DNA of 64,000 nucleotides. Origin: Scatosoma sp045643825 (lineage in GTDB: Bacteria > Bacillota > Clostridia > Christensenellales > Borkfalkiaceae). The position numbers and the translations under genes are program-made. Of this stretch, positions 14,808 through 23,648 are shown piece by piece. The DNA lies in assembly GCA_045643825.1 (NCBI GenBank), contig JAZRFV010000012.1, positions 14,673 to 78,672 of the forward strand, given 5' to 3'. The stretch's first letter is position 1. The number at the start of each line of letters is the position of its first letter. The notes beneath the pieces are model-generated. The model had not been told where the DNA came from. It saw only the letters and a list, made by a program, of their open reading frames with translations, and did no database searches.

Positions 14808-15356
14808 TTATTTCATAGCCTCCAAAGCATCTTTTACGTAGAAGGATCCACCAACAGCCGCAATCTTATCCCAAGCGAGATATTCGTCCAAGTTACTTGC
14901 ATCGATACCGCCCGTGGGGATGAATTTGATTTGAGGGAAGGGACCAGCCAACGCCTTCATCGCCTTCAAACCGCCATAAACGTTTGCAGGGAAGAATTTC
15001 ACGGTGGTAATGCCGAGCTCAAGCGCCGCCATAATTTCCGTAGGCGTTACGCAACCGGGGTAATAAGGGATACCACGCAATTTACAAATTCTTGCAACGT
15101 CCGCCGAAAGACCGGGAGAAACGATAAACTTCGCACCTGCCGCCAAAGCCTTTTCGCATTGTTCTGCATTGATAACCGTACCTGCACCGATATTCATTTC
15201 GGGGTACTTTTCACAAGCATACGCAATCGCCTCCGCCGCGCAAGCCGTTCTGAAGGTGATTTCCGCACAGTTGATACCATAATTTTGAAGTGCCGTTAAA
15301 ATTTTATCCGTTTCGGACAATTCTTTGATAACGACAACGGGAATTCTTCTATCCAT
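14808..15356 (-). CDS. eda: KDPG (2-keto-3-deoxy-6-phosphogluconate) aldolase
   Basis: 182 residues starting MDRRIPVVVIKELSE at ATG 15356, with AGGAG 8 bases upstream; upstream in-frame codons run through the promoter and are excluded. Motifs: AEITFRT (catalytic Glu), GAGTVI, PGCVTPTEI, TTVKFFPA (Schiff-base Lys) and FIPTGGI. It cleaves KDPG to pyruvate and glyceraldehyde-3-phosphate and sits before kdgK. It is some 25 residues shorter than the E. coli enzyme, at the C-terminus. Confidence 0.9.
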   Translation of the reverse strand: MDRRIPVVVIKELSETDKILTALQNYGINCAEITFRTACAAEAIAYACEKYPEMNIGAGTVINAEQCEKALAAGAKFIVSPGLSADVARICKLRGIPYYPGCVTPTEIMAALELGITTVKFFPANVYGGLKAMKALAGPFPQIKFIPTGGIDASNLDEYLAWDKIAAVGGSFYVKDALEAMK

Positions 15357-15384
15357 ATCTTTAACTCCTATTTTCTCTTGCATT

Positions 15385-15413
15385 ACTATAACAAAAAACG
15401 AAGTTTTTGTCAA
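15385..15413 (-). promoter_or_regulatory. Promoter of the eda-kdgK operon
   Basis: TTGACA, 17 bp, TATAGT on the minus strand, directly after the end of the GH78 gene, so the pair can be made independently of the long operon. Confidence 0.8.
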
Positions 15414-15440
15414 TAGCTGTGTGTAAATTTCACGGTAAAA

Positions 15441-16865
15441 TTAGCAATGCTCCTTGATAAACTTCGCAACGCCTGCCGACCAGCCGTGGCAAAGGCTGTG
15501 ACGAAGCCCTACGTAGCAATGTGCACCGAAATCGCCGTGGATATCCGTCTTGGTATTGTCCAACACGTCGATACTGCCCGATCCTTCCAACCATTCCATG
15601 TGGAAATCCTCCCAGAAGGTCGTTGCACCTCGATCGAGCATTGCACCGTAATATTCCTTCATAAGCTCGATGGCAAGCCCTTCGTCACGCGAAGCGATTG
15701 CCGTCAAAATGTAGTAGCTCATAAAGGTCGAGAAACCCTTCGCCCTGCCTTCAATCAGCTTTGCGTATTCCTCATCCGTCAGCTCGCCCGTGGCAAAATA
15801 CTTCAAGGCGATTACCTGCTTCATTTGTTGGGCTTGGATGGACTGCTTCATCAGCTTCCCACGGATCTTTTCCACCTTTTCCGTGGATAAGTTGAACGCC
15901 TTTAAGATTTCCTCCGCGCCGTTCATTGCCATCAAGAAAATCACACGCACGCCAACCAACTCGTCCACCGTACCCTTCGTGGGCCAATCGACAATGTAAC
16001 GGATGGTATTGCACAATTCCCCGTTCTCATCCACCAAATCATCCATTTGGTTGAGAAGCCCCATAAAGTACGGCATGTGCTTTTCCACGTAGTCCTTACA
16101 GCCGAACTCCTTGTAGTAATCCGCAAGGATAATCATCCACCACATCGAATAGGTGTAGATGGCGTTCATGTATTTGGGCAACGGAGCAATATCCGTCAGC
16201 ATATCGATCGTGTTTTCGATCACGGGCAACCTGCCGTAGATAGCTGTCAAAGCCATTACCTCGGGCGCCAAATCCCCCGCCCATACAAGACGGTCGCGCT
16301 TGATGCCGTCCCAAATATACCCCGACGAGGAGCATAAATCCACCGTGCGTTTTGCCGTTTCAAAAATGGCTTTTATACGTTCGTCGCATCCCTGGTAGGT
16401 GTAAATGGGCGTTTCGGATAAAATTATATTCTCACAGAAAATGTTTTTGAAGTAGATATATTTATCTTCAAGCAGATCGATACGGACGAAACGGAAGCCC
16501 GTTTGCCCAATCGTTTGATCGGCATACGCACAAATCATCGTCTCAAAATCACGAGGGCTGTGGGCGTTCTTTGCGTTCTTTTCCCCGATGGAGGAATTCA
16601 CCTCGCCAAGGCTTTCACCAAAGCGGATACGTACCTTGCAATCCCCGTAATAAATCCAGTTGGTGGTCATACGGATACCACCGTGCATTTCCTTACCAAA
16701 ATCCAAGATAACGTAAGAGCCAAGCCCTTCAATCTTGAAATATTGACACCATTCATCCTCGTTATAATTGATGGTGGCGTACAAACCCTTGTGGATAAAC
16801 AGCGTATCCTCGTACATGGTGCCTTGTTTTTCCACTATCCTCGTGGGTAATAAGTATTCTCTCAT
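15441..16865 (-). CDS. GH78-like alpha-L-rhamnosidase (cytosolic)
   Basis: 474 residues without signal peptide. A beta-sandwich of about 150 residues precedes an (alpha/alpha)6 barrel that begins near YIWDGIKRDRLVWAGD, the GH78 motif with acidic catalytic residues, and ends with RHSLCHGWSAG, also typical of GH78. It is shorter than most GH78 enzymes (about 900 residues), lacking extra sandwich domains. It would release rhamnose from oligosaccharides inside the cell. Last gene of the long minus-strand glycan operon, 19 bp after its neighbour. Confidence 0.8.
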   Translation of the reverse strand: MREYLLPTRIVEKQGTMYEDTLFIHKGLYATINYNEDEWCQYFKIEGLGSYVILDFGKEMHGGIRMTTNWIYYGDCKVRIRFGESLGEVNSSIGEKNAKNAHSPRDFETMICAYADQTIGQTGFRFVRIDLLEDKYIYFKNIFCENIILSETPIYTYQGCDERIKAIFETAKRTVDLCSSSGYIWDGIKRDRLVWAGDLAPEVMALTAIYGRLPVIENTIDMLTDIAPLPKYMNAIYTYSMWWMIILADYYKEFGCKDYVEKHMPYFMGLLNQMDDLVDENGELCNTIRYIVDWPTKGTVDELVGVRVIFLMAMNGAEEILKAFNLSTEKVEKIRGKLMKQSIQAQQMKQVIALKYFATGELTDEEYAKLIEGRAKGFSTFMSYYILTAIASRDEGLAIELMKEYYGAMLDRGATTFWEDFHMEWLEGSGSIDVLDNTKTDIHGDFGAHCYVGLRHSLCHGWSAGVAKFIKEHC

Positions 16866-16884
16866 ACAATCCCTCTTTGAAAAA

Positions 16885-18291
16885 TTACTTCAAAATTTCC
16901 GCAAAAACCGCGTCGCCAACCTTCAAATTAAAGGTATATTCGCCATTGACGTCAGGCGTTGCCTCGATTGCCTCCCCACGGAAGTAGAATTTCTTCGTCC
17001 CTTCGGGGAATTTTGCCTTGATTTGCATCGGCAAAGCACCGCCGAAAAATTCGTCTTGCACATTACCGATATTTTCGAGCATGTACAGCTTATCCTCGCC
17101 GTTCGATTGCTGGGTGACAAGGGCTACACCCTTATCCACCGTCACGGGAATGGGAGAAGGCTCGTCTTCGTACATAAATTTCGTCCAGTCGTAATCCTTA
17201 CAGGTCTTCCCCGCCTCCGTCACCACGTGGGAGCTGTCGTAATCGTACTTACGAAGCACATCCGACATCTTCTTCATCTCTGCAATGATACGTTTCGTAT
17301 AGGTGTATAACGCGGTACGGGAGCCGTCCAAATTGATAAACGCCGCACCGTCCATTTCACCCATGGCGCTGTCCTTATACATAAAATCAGGCTTCGCCAT
17401 ATAGGTATAGAAGGAGTATTCGCTCACGCCAAAGCCCATTGCAAAGTTCGTTTGCCAATACATATCACTTTCCGTCATTCTACGGTTGTGGAAATTGCCA
17501 TTCCAAATATGCGCAAACGATTGCAGCACCACGCGGAAGGCGATACCGCGTTCCTTACACATCCTTGCAACCAGCTGATAATTGGGCAAGGTATTTCCGC
17601 TGATGATATATTCTCTACGGAAGGGATACTCGTCAAAGTGCAGGTTATCCGCCTGCGCCATTTCTTGGAAATCCCCCATATAACGCTTGTAAATATCGGT
17701 CAACGCCATTTCTTCTGTGGCAATTTTATCTGTTGCGATATCCACGCTGTACCCCTCTTGAGGAACAAGCAATCTTGTATGCGCCGTCATAGGCAAAAGG
17801 TTACATTGAATATACACCCCAGGCAAAAGACGACGGATGGAACGATACAACTGACCGTATGCAGGGAACTGATCGTAGATAGGCTCGTCAAAAAGCTGAA
17901 TCCCGTAAAAGCCCTCTTGGTTGCAATAGGGTGCGATACACTCCGCAACCGCTTTGTCAAGCTCCTCCTCGTTTGCGAACATTTTTCCTTCGCCAACAAG
18001 GTCTCTTTCGTCACGAATCCAATGGTCAAAACGCCCATCGGTAACGAGGATTTTGTCGCAACCGCCCTTCAAGGCTTCCTTGAAGACGAGCTGACAATTG
18101 CTCCCCTCCCATTCTTCACCCTTATAGGAGTTTTCACCGCGCGCCTGCACCATATTGAAGCCGCAATCTACGTACTCGGCGTAACGCTCCGCCGTGCGGA
18201 AATCCTCACCGTAAAAATATTTATACCCGTTGATGGTGAAATAACCAGAAGTAGGACAATTATAGCAATAAAACAAGTATTCACCTTTCAT
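16885..18291 (-). CDS. TIM-barrel glycoside hydrolase-like protein, unassigned family (paralog 1, cytosolic)
   Basis: 468 residues, no signal peptide. One of four homologs in this window. Shared motifs: DFRTAERYAEY near residue 30, FYGIQLFDEP (residues about 128-137, candidate catalytic Glu at the end of strand 4), YIQCNLLP, HFDEYPF, VVLQSF and GFGVSEYSFYTYMAKP. The layout resembles clan GH-A barrels (GH42/GH2-like), but I cannot name a family. ATG behind AAAGGAG. It lies between GH78 and GH4 genes, so an intracellular oligosaccharide-cleaving role is inferred. Confidence 0.6.
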   Translation of the reverse strand: MKGEYLFYCYNCPTSGYFTINGYKYFYGEDFRTAERYAEYVDCGFNMVQARGENSYKGEEWEGSNCQLVFKEALKGGCDKILVTDGRFDHWIRDERDLVGEGKMFANEEELDKAVAECIAPYCNQEGFYGIQLFDEPIYDQFPAYGQLYRSIRRLLPGVYIQCNLLPMTAHTRLLVPQEGYSVDIATDKIATEEMALTDIYKRYMGDFQEMAQADNLHFDEYPFRREYIISGNTLPNYQLVARMCKERGIAFRVVLQSFAHIWNGNFHNRRMTESDMYWQTNFAMGFGVSEYSFYTYMAKPDFMYKDSAMGEMDGAAFINLDGSRTALYTYTKRIIAEMKKMSDVLRKYDYDSSHVVTEAGKTCKDYDWTKFMYEDEPSPIPVTVDKGVALVTQQSNGEDKLYMLENIGNVQDEFFGGALPMQIKAKFPEGTKKFYFRGEAIEATPDVNGEYTFNLKVGDAVFAEILK

Positions 18292-18303
18292 GATATGGCT
18301 CCT

Positions 18304-19722
18304 TTATTTACCTGCTCTGCTGTTTTTGTATGCTTCGTAATATGCCTTGGGAAGGTATGCCTTGGTGTTGTCCAACATTCTGTCAAACAACTCCCTTGCC
18401 TTGTTTGCATTCAGGCACATATTGGGGTTATTCATGAAGGCAACAAAGGCCTTTTCATAATCACCGTCAAGCGCCGCATCCACCACCGTTTCCTGCTCCT
18501 CAATGATACGCATAATCAATGCGTTCAATGCCGCAGGGATCTCCCCTGCGTGTACAGGTCTTACGCTGTCACCCGAGAAGAAGGCGTTGGTTTCCACAAT
18601 CACCTCCATGGGGTTGTTTTCTACCTGGCCTTTGTTGGGTACGTTTACGTTGGTGACAAAATCGCCAAGGCCGAGCAACGCCTTGATTTGGCGTACCGTT
18701 TCTTCCCCCGTTTCACGCAGTTCAAAGGGTTTGCCGTTGTAGTAATCGAGTGCCTTTTGTTTTCTTTGCTCTAACTCGACTTTACGCCAAGCCACCGTCG
18801 TCAAAGAGAAGCCGTACTGGTTTTCTACCATATCCTTGCTTTCCAAAAACCATTTTCCAGGACAGAATTCCGCAAGGTGTCTATCCCCTGCAGCGGCAAT
18901 TGCACCATAGCGTTTGAAAAGGGTAAATTTCACAAGCTCCTTCGTAAGGTACGCACCGTTTGCCCAATGCTTTGCCTCTACCGACTGCTCTAACCCGTCG
19001 GGATGCTCGTCAATGTATGCGTTGTAGATGGGGAGTAAGTCAAGTCCCTTGTATTTTGCCTCGGTTAAGAAGGTGAAATGGTTTACACCGACGATATTCA
19101 CACGGATTTCGTCACGGGTAGCCTCCACACCGTATTTTTCCTTCAAAATTTTCGCAAGGAGCTTTTGCGTACCAAATACCTCGTGACAGCAGCCAAACGC
19201 CTTGATTTCGGGGAAAACCTTGTACAAGGTTCTAATACATGCGGACATGGGGTTGGTAAAGTTGATAACCCAGGCGTTAGGACAGTATTCCTTTACCGCC
19301 AAGGCAAACTCACGGAACATAGGAAGGCAACGCAAGGCGCGGATGATACCACCAGGCCCCGTCGTGTCGCCTACGGGTTGATAAATGCCGTATTCTTCGG
19401 GAAGATGCACGTCGCTTGCCATCTCGTCGAAGGTGCCGGGCAATACGGAAATCACCACAAAATCCGCACCCGTTAAGGCTTCGCCGATGGTTTCATACGC
19501 CTTGTAGCTCCACTTTCCCTTCACGTCCTCACGTGCGGAAAGATCGTTGCCGATTTTTTCGTTGATTTTTGAGCCTTCAAAATCGATATCGTATAAGCGT
19601 ACGTGACCACCGATTTCCTCATCCTTCGCAAGGTCGTTCATGAGGTTGTGTGCCCAAGCACGAGAACCGCCGCCAATGTACGCAATTTGTACGTTCTTCA
19701 CATCTTTCAATTTCGTTTTCAT
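18304..19722 (-). CDS. GH4 family NAD-dependent glycosidase, alpha-galacturonidase (LplD)-like
   Basis: 472 residues. N-terminal Rossmann fold (IAYIGGGSRAWAHNLMNDLA), VGDTTGPGGI, NFTNPMSA, then GCCHEVFG and GVNHF, the Cys/His metal site of GH4. The CHEV tetrapeptide is, as I recall, the mark of the LplD-type alpha-galacturonidase clade, unlike the CHSV of alpha-glucosidases. GH4 enzymes use NAD and Mn2+ and an oxidation-elimination mechanism in the cytosol. Start placed at ATG 19722 (MKTKLKDVK), 11 bases behind AGGGG; a TTG at 19731 is too close to it. The eda-kdgK pair downstream fits uronate catabolism. Confidence 0.82.
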   Translation of the reverse strand: MKTKLKDVKNVQIAYIGGGSRAWAHNLMNDLAKDEEIGGHVRLYDIDFEGSKINEKIGNDLSAREDVKGKWSYKAYETIGEALTGADFVVISVLPGTFDEMASDVHLPEEYGIYQPVGDTTGPGGIIRALRCLPMFREFALAVKEYCPNAWVINFTNPMSACIRTLYKVFPEIKAFGCCHEVFGTQKLLAKILKEKYGVEATRDEIRVNIVGVNHFTFLTEAKYKGLDLLPIYNAYIDEHPDGLEQSVEAKHWANGAYLTKELVKFTLFKRYGAIAAAGDRHLAEFCPGKWFLESKDMVENQYGFSLTTVAWRKVELEQRKQKALDYYNGKPFELRETGEETVRQIKALLGLGDFVTNVNVPNKGQVENNPMEVIVETNAFFSGDSVRPVHAGEIPAALNALIMRIIEEQETVVDAALDGDYEKAFVAFMNNPNMCLNANKARELFDRMLDNTKAYLPKAYYEAYKNSRAGK

Positions 19723-19743
19723 ACCAAACAAGTCCCCTTTGGT

Positions 19744-21405
19744 TTAATTATAGATTTCGTTGATTAAAAGTTCGATAAAACATGCCGACCAGTTGTAATC
19801 GGTGATAGCATGTATGTGTTCACGGTAATCGGGCTTGAACGATTGCCCGCCCTTTCTCTTCAAATGGAAGGGGCAAATTTTATCGTCCGCATCGTAAAAT
19901 TCGAAGATGCTACCCGTTTCTTCATACCACTTGTTGACGGATTGCAAGGTTCTTTCACGAAGCTCTTCCGCGATCGCCGTATAGCCGTATTTTCGCAAGC
20001 CCACAATGAGGAAGTAATTGATATTCAGCCACGAGCAGCCTCTCCACATATCAATGTCGAAATATTCGCTGTCCCTAGGCATTGTCGCAACAGGCATCGC
20101 CGTCCAAAAACGGGTTTCGTCCGTCATCGCCTTCACGATTTTATCCGCCTGCTCTTGAGAGCAAAGCCCCGCAAACATGGGCAAGAACGAGAAGGGAGAA
20201 GCCACCCTCGTCAAGGTGCCGTCGAACAGCCTGTCGTAGTACATCCCGTCCTCTTCGTGCCACAAAAGGGTGTTGATTTTTTCCTTCACGCTCTCGTGAA
20301 CACCCTTGAAGTACGCCGCATTTTCCTTGTCACCGATCTCCTCATAGATATAGGAAAGGTATTTCGAATCGTTGCAAAGATAGGTCGAAAAATCCACCGC
20401 ATCCATAGGAATATCAAAGTCAAAGCGGGGGTGATTGTCAAGCCCCGACTCGCCACATTTACACTCGAAATATTCCGGCTCGGTCAACCATTCGAGAAGC
20501 CCGTTGCCGTTGTTATCACGGTGTCTCATCGTCCAAAGCACGAATTTGGCAAGACCATGTACGCATTCACGCAAAAATTCCTTGTCTTTGTCCTTTTGGT
20601 AGACCGTCCAAGCCGCCCACGATAACACCTGCGGTTGTAAGATGTTCGAGAACCCACCATAGGGGCCCATCATGTGCGAAATGAAGCCGTCTTCTTCCTG
20701 CATAGAGAGTACCGAACGGATACAATCCTTTGCCATTTCCACGTTATACTGTGCAAATGCCATTGCGTGGAAAGCGGAGTCCCAAATCCACATAAAGCGG
20801 TGCGGGATTCGATCAGGCGTCGTCCAACGGCAAGGAATTTCCCCTTCCGCGGTGTATACGTTTTCCTTATTCACGGAAAGACACTTATAATAGAGCTTTT
20901 CGTAGCGTTTGTCCTTGCAGGCAGGCATACCTTCAAAATATGCCAGACGTTCCTTCTTCAAGCCGTCCAGCTCCGCCGCCGTCAACACCTTCGTGTTCTT
21001 TTCACGGTACGAGAAGGTGAAATAATACCCACCATCCCCTTCCACCGTGGTCAAATAGAAGTGCGTGAAGTTGGTACGGATAATTTCCGTATTCCCTTCG
21101 AAGGTGGAACGATGCCCTGCCTCCGATAAAACAAGGGGCTTTACAGGCGATTTTCCGACAATCACATTCCTTTCAAGGAATGCAACGAAGAAATCCTCAC
21201 CGTCCAAAATATCCCCTGTTACGGCGTTAAAAACCGCTTTTTCCCCTACGGGGATTTTTAAGGTAATCGTTTTGTTGAAATGGAAGCGCAGGGTGATGGG
21301 CTCGTTCAGCATCATCGCCACAAAATCGTCTTCACGGCTGGTTTTTCCGTCCAAACCGCTAAAACAAAACAATTGACCGTAAGCATAATGATTATGTAAA
21401 TTCAT
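19744..21405 (-). CDS. GH63/GH37-like (alpha/alpha)6-barrel glycosidase
   Basis: 553 residues, cytosolic. An N-terminal beta-sandwich (about 150 residues) is followed by a six-hairpin barrel with FMWIWDSAFHAMAFAQYN, SVLSMQEEDGFISHM, YYDRLFDGT and MWRGCSWLNINYFLI, the pattern of GH63, GH37 trehalase and mannosylglycerate-hydrolase-type enzymes. Exact substrate not deducible. It overlaps nothing but is only 1 bp from the GH36 gene, so tightly coupled. Confidence 0.7.
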   Translation of the reverse strand: MNLHNHYAYGQLFCFSGLDGKTSREDDFVAMMLNEPITLRFHFNKTITLKIPVGEKAVFNAVTGDILDGEDFFVAFLERNVIVGKSPVKPLVLSEAGHRSTFEGNTEIIRTNFTHFYLTTVEGDGGYYFTFSYREKNTKVLTAAELDGLKKERLAYFEGMPACKDKRYEKLYYKCLSVNKENVYTAEGEIPCRWTTPDRIPHRFMWIWDSAFHAMAFAQYNVEMAKDCIRSVLSMQEEDGFISHMMGPYGGFSNILQPQVLSWAAWTVYQKDKDKEFLRECVHGLAKFVLWTMRHRDNNGNGLLEWLTEPEYFECKCGESGLDNHPRFDFDIPMDAVDFSTYLCNDSKYLSYIYEEIGDKENAAYFKGVHESVKEKINTLLWHEEDGMYYDRLFDGTLTRVASPFSFLPMFAGLCSQEQADKIVKAMTDETRFWTAMPVATMPRDSEYFDIDMWRGCSWLNINYFLIVGLRKYGYTAIAEELRERTLQSVNKWYEETGSIFEFYDADDKICPFHLKRKGGQSFKPDYREHIHAITDYNWSACFIELLINEIYN

Positions 21406-21406
21406 T

Positions 21407-23581
21407 TTATACCTCTACAAACGTGACCATGTATCCGTCGGAGCGTTTCGTGTGGAACAAATCCCCCATGCGGATACCAACGTTCATCAGCGTCCCGCCG
21501 TAATGCGTTTCGCCCGTTTTTTCATTCTTGTACAGTTTATCAGGTGCAAGCCCTTTCAGGCGCAACACCATGCTTTCGATAAAGCCCGTTGCGTTGATTT
21601 CAAGGAAGGTAAGCTGTGCCTTTTTCTTGTCCTTGGAAACCTTCATATACGCACAGAATTTATCCGATTCGGGGGAGATTAAACGGTACAAATCCCCTGC
21701 CAAAGTCAAATCCTCATCCGCACGATAGCGGGTGGAGCAGTCTTTAAAAATCGCCTTATCTTCCGCCGTATATTTGCTCAAATCCAGCTCGTACCCGTAT
21801 GTACCCAACGACGCTACGTTATACCTAAACTCAAAGGTGGAAGGTCTACCCGAGGTGCACTTCCCTTCCGAGAAATGGCAACTCATCGCGGACATGGGGT
21901 AGGCGTAGCTCGTTCCGTACTGAATATACACCCTCGCGTAAGGGTCGGTGTTATCACTCGTCCAAATTTGTGGAGAGTAGAAAAGCATACCCAAATCAAA
22001 ACGTCCGCCGCCGCCCGAACAGGTCTCAAAAAAGACGTTGCCCAAGCGAGCCTTAATCATAGAAAGCAGCTTGTATGCGCCGAGCATTTGACGATGGTAA
22101 ACCTCGCCCTGCGGTGTTACAAAAGACGCCGCCTCCGTAACGTAACGGTTGAAATCCCACTTTAAGTAGTCAATTTCTACCCCTTCAAGCTCCTCACAAA
22201 TGCGGTTTGCAATGTTTTCCACGACCTCGTCGCGGGTTAAATCCAACACGTACTCGTAACGGGAAATCAAAGGGTTTTTCGAGGTACTTAAAATATAATC
22301 GGGGTGTTCCTTGTACAAATCACTCGCATGGCAAGCCATTTCAGGCTCGAACCAAATGCCGAATTTTAACCCCATTTCGTGGATTTTGTCAGCCAAAGCC
22401 TTCAACCCGCTGGGGAATTTTTCCTTCACGGTACGCCAATCGCCAACGTCCGTTTTTACCGTATCACTCTGACGGAACCAACCGTCGTCCAAAACCACGG
22501 TATCCACACCGCAGTCCTTGGAGACGTTTGCCAAGGCAAGGAGTTTTTCCTCCGTCACTCCGATAAGGAAGGGCTCCCAGGAGTTGATAACGATTGGACG
22601 GGGCGCAAAAGCAAACTCACGCTCAACGATATTTTGACGGATATGGTCGTGGAAATTTCTACTCATCCCGCCAAGCCCTTCGTCGGAGAAGGTAAACACT
22701 GCCTCGGGGGAAACCAAGCTACCGCCCGAAGGAATCGTCCAATGGAAATCGGTGTCGTCAATGCCGATTACAACGCGGGTGTCCCCTATGTTGCTGACGG
22801 ATACCGTCTCGGCAAAGTTACCGCTATATAAAAGGTTAAAACCGTACACCTCGCCCTTATCTTCGTCGGCGTTGTGTTCGCAAAGTGCAAGAAAAGGGTT
22901 GTGGTTGTGCGAGGAAATCCCTGCAACACTGTCGTTGCGGAAGGTACCCCGTTTTAACGGAGCACGAGAAAGGTGTGCTTTTTCATATAAATACATACCC
23001 TCCAACGTCACCGTATCAAACGCCATTCCGTAAAAATCCAAGCACATGCTCGAAAATTTTTGCACGGTGATGGGCATTTTTGCATTATTTTTTAAGGTTT
23101 GATGTCTGGCGATTACGTCTACGCCTGCATATACGACGTAGGTCAAGGTGAATTCCACCGCGCCATCATCGCTGGCAAGCGTTACCTCCAAGGTTTCCGC
23201 GTCCTCGCTTTCGCGGGAATAGGGCAAGCCCTCTATCGGCATTCTACCCTTGTAGAAACGATGCGATTGATAACGCAAACGGCACCTATCCACAAGATCC
23301 TCGCTGCTATACACCACGGAAGGGGTGCGGAAATCACCGCTGTGGAAAGGAGCAAGCTCCAATCCAACCGTACCCATAGAAAATCTACGGCTGTCCCTGC
23401 TTTCGTGCGCGTGGAAGGAGTAGATTTGACGGTTGCTGATATAGCGTACGTCGTTTTCCTCTATCCTTTTTCCGTAGTACAAATGCTCCAAGGCGTTGAA
23501 ATCACTCACGCAAAAAACATAGGAGCTGTTTCTTGTTTGAAGGTGAAAAATTTTCTCTTTTTCGTCGAAAAAAATCGCCAT
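21407..23581 (-). CDS. GH36 alpha-galactosidase (cytosolic)
   Basis: 724 residues, full length for GH36. N-terminal supersandwich, then the barrel with VINSWEPFLIG, VLDDGWF, WFEPEMA, LKWDFNRY (Asp nucleophile), ETCSGGGGRFD and WTSDNTD (acid/base Asp). No signal peptide, so it acts on imported oligosaccharides, releasing alpha-linked galactose. ATG behind GAGGGG. Part of the glycan operon between the giant surface protein and the GH63-like gene. Confidence 0.92.
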   Translation of the reverse strand: MAIFFDEKEKIFHLQTRNSSYVFCVSDFNALEHLYYGKRIEENDVRYISNRQIYSFHAHESRDSRRFSMGTVGLELAPFHSGDFRTPSVVYSSEDLVDRCRLRYQSHRFYKGRMPIEGLPYSRESEDAETLEVTLASDDGAVEFTLTYVVYAGVDVIARHQTLKNNAKMPITVQKFSSMCLDFYGMAFDTVTLEGMYLYEKAHLSRAPLKRGTFRNDSVAGISSHNHNPFLALCEHNADEDKGEVYGFNLLYSGNFAETVSVSNIGDTRVVIGIDDTDFHWTIPSGGSLVSPEAVFTFSDEGLGGMSRNFHDHIRQNIVEREFAFAPRPIVINSWEPFLIGVTEEKLLALANVSKDCGVDTVVLDDGWFRQSDTVKTDVGDWRTVKEKFPSGLKALADKIHEMGLKFGIWFEPEMACHASDLYKEHPDYILSTSKNPLISRYEYVLDLTRDEVVENIANRICEELEGVEIDYLKWDFNRYVTEAASFVTPQGEVYHRQMLGAYKLLSMIKARLGNVFFETCSGGGGRFDLGMLFYSPQIWTSDNTDPYARVYIQYGTSYAYPMSAMSCHFSEGKCTSGRPSTFEFRYNVASLGTYGYELDLSKYTAEDKAIFKDCSTRYRADEDLTLAGDLYRLISPESDKFCAYMKVSKDKKKAQLTFLEINATGFIESMVLRLKGLAPDKLYKNEKTGETHYGGTLMNVGIRMGDLFHTKRSDGYMVTFVEV

Positions 23582-23609
23582 AATTCCCCTCGTTTGTTAG
23601 CCATTAGAA

Positions 23610-23638
23610 GTAAAGGGCTGAAAACATCAGCCCTTTAC
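23610..23638 (-). promoter_or_regulatory. Intercistronic 12-bp perfect hairpin
   Basis: GTAAAGGGCTGA / TCAGCCCTTTAC with a 5-base loop between the giant surface-protein gene and the GH36 gene. There is no T-run on the minus strand, so it is likelier a 3'-end stabiliser or processing site than a full terminator. Confidence 0.6.
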
Positions 23639-23648
23639 AGGTTGTGCA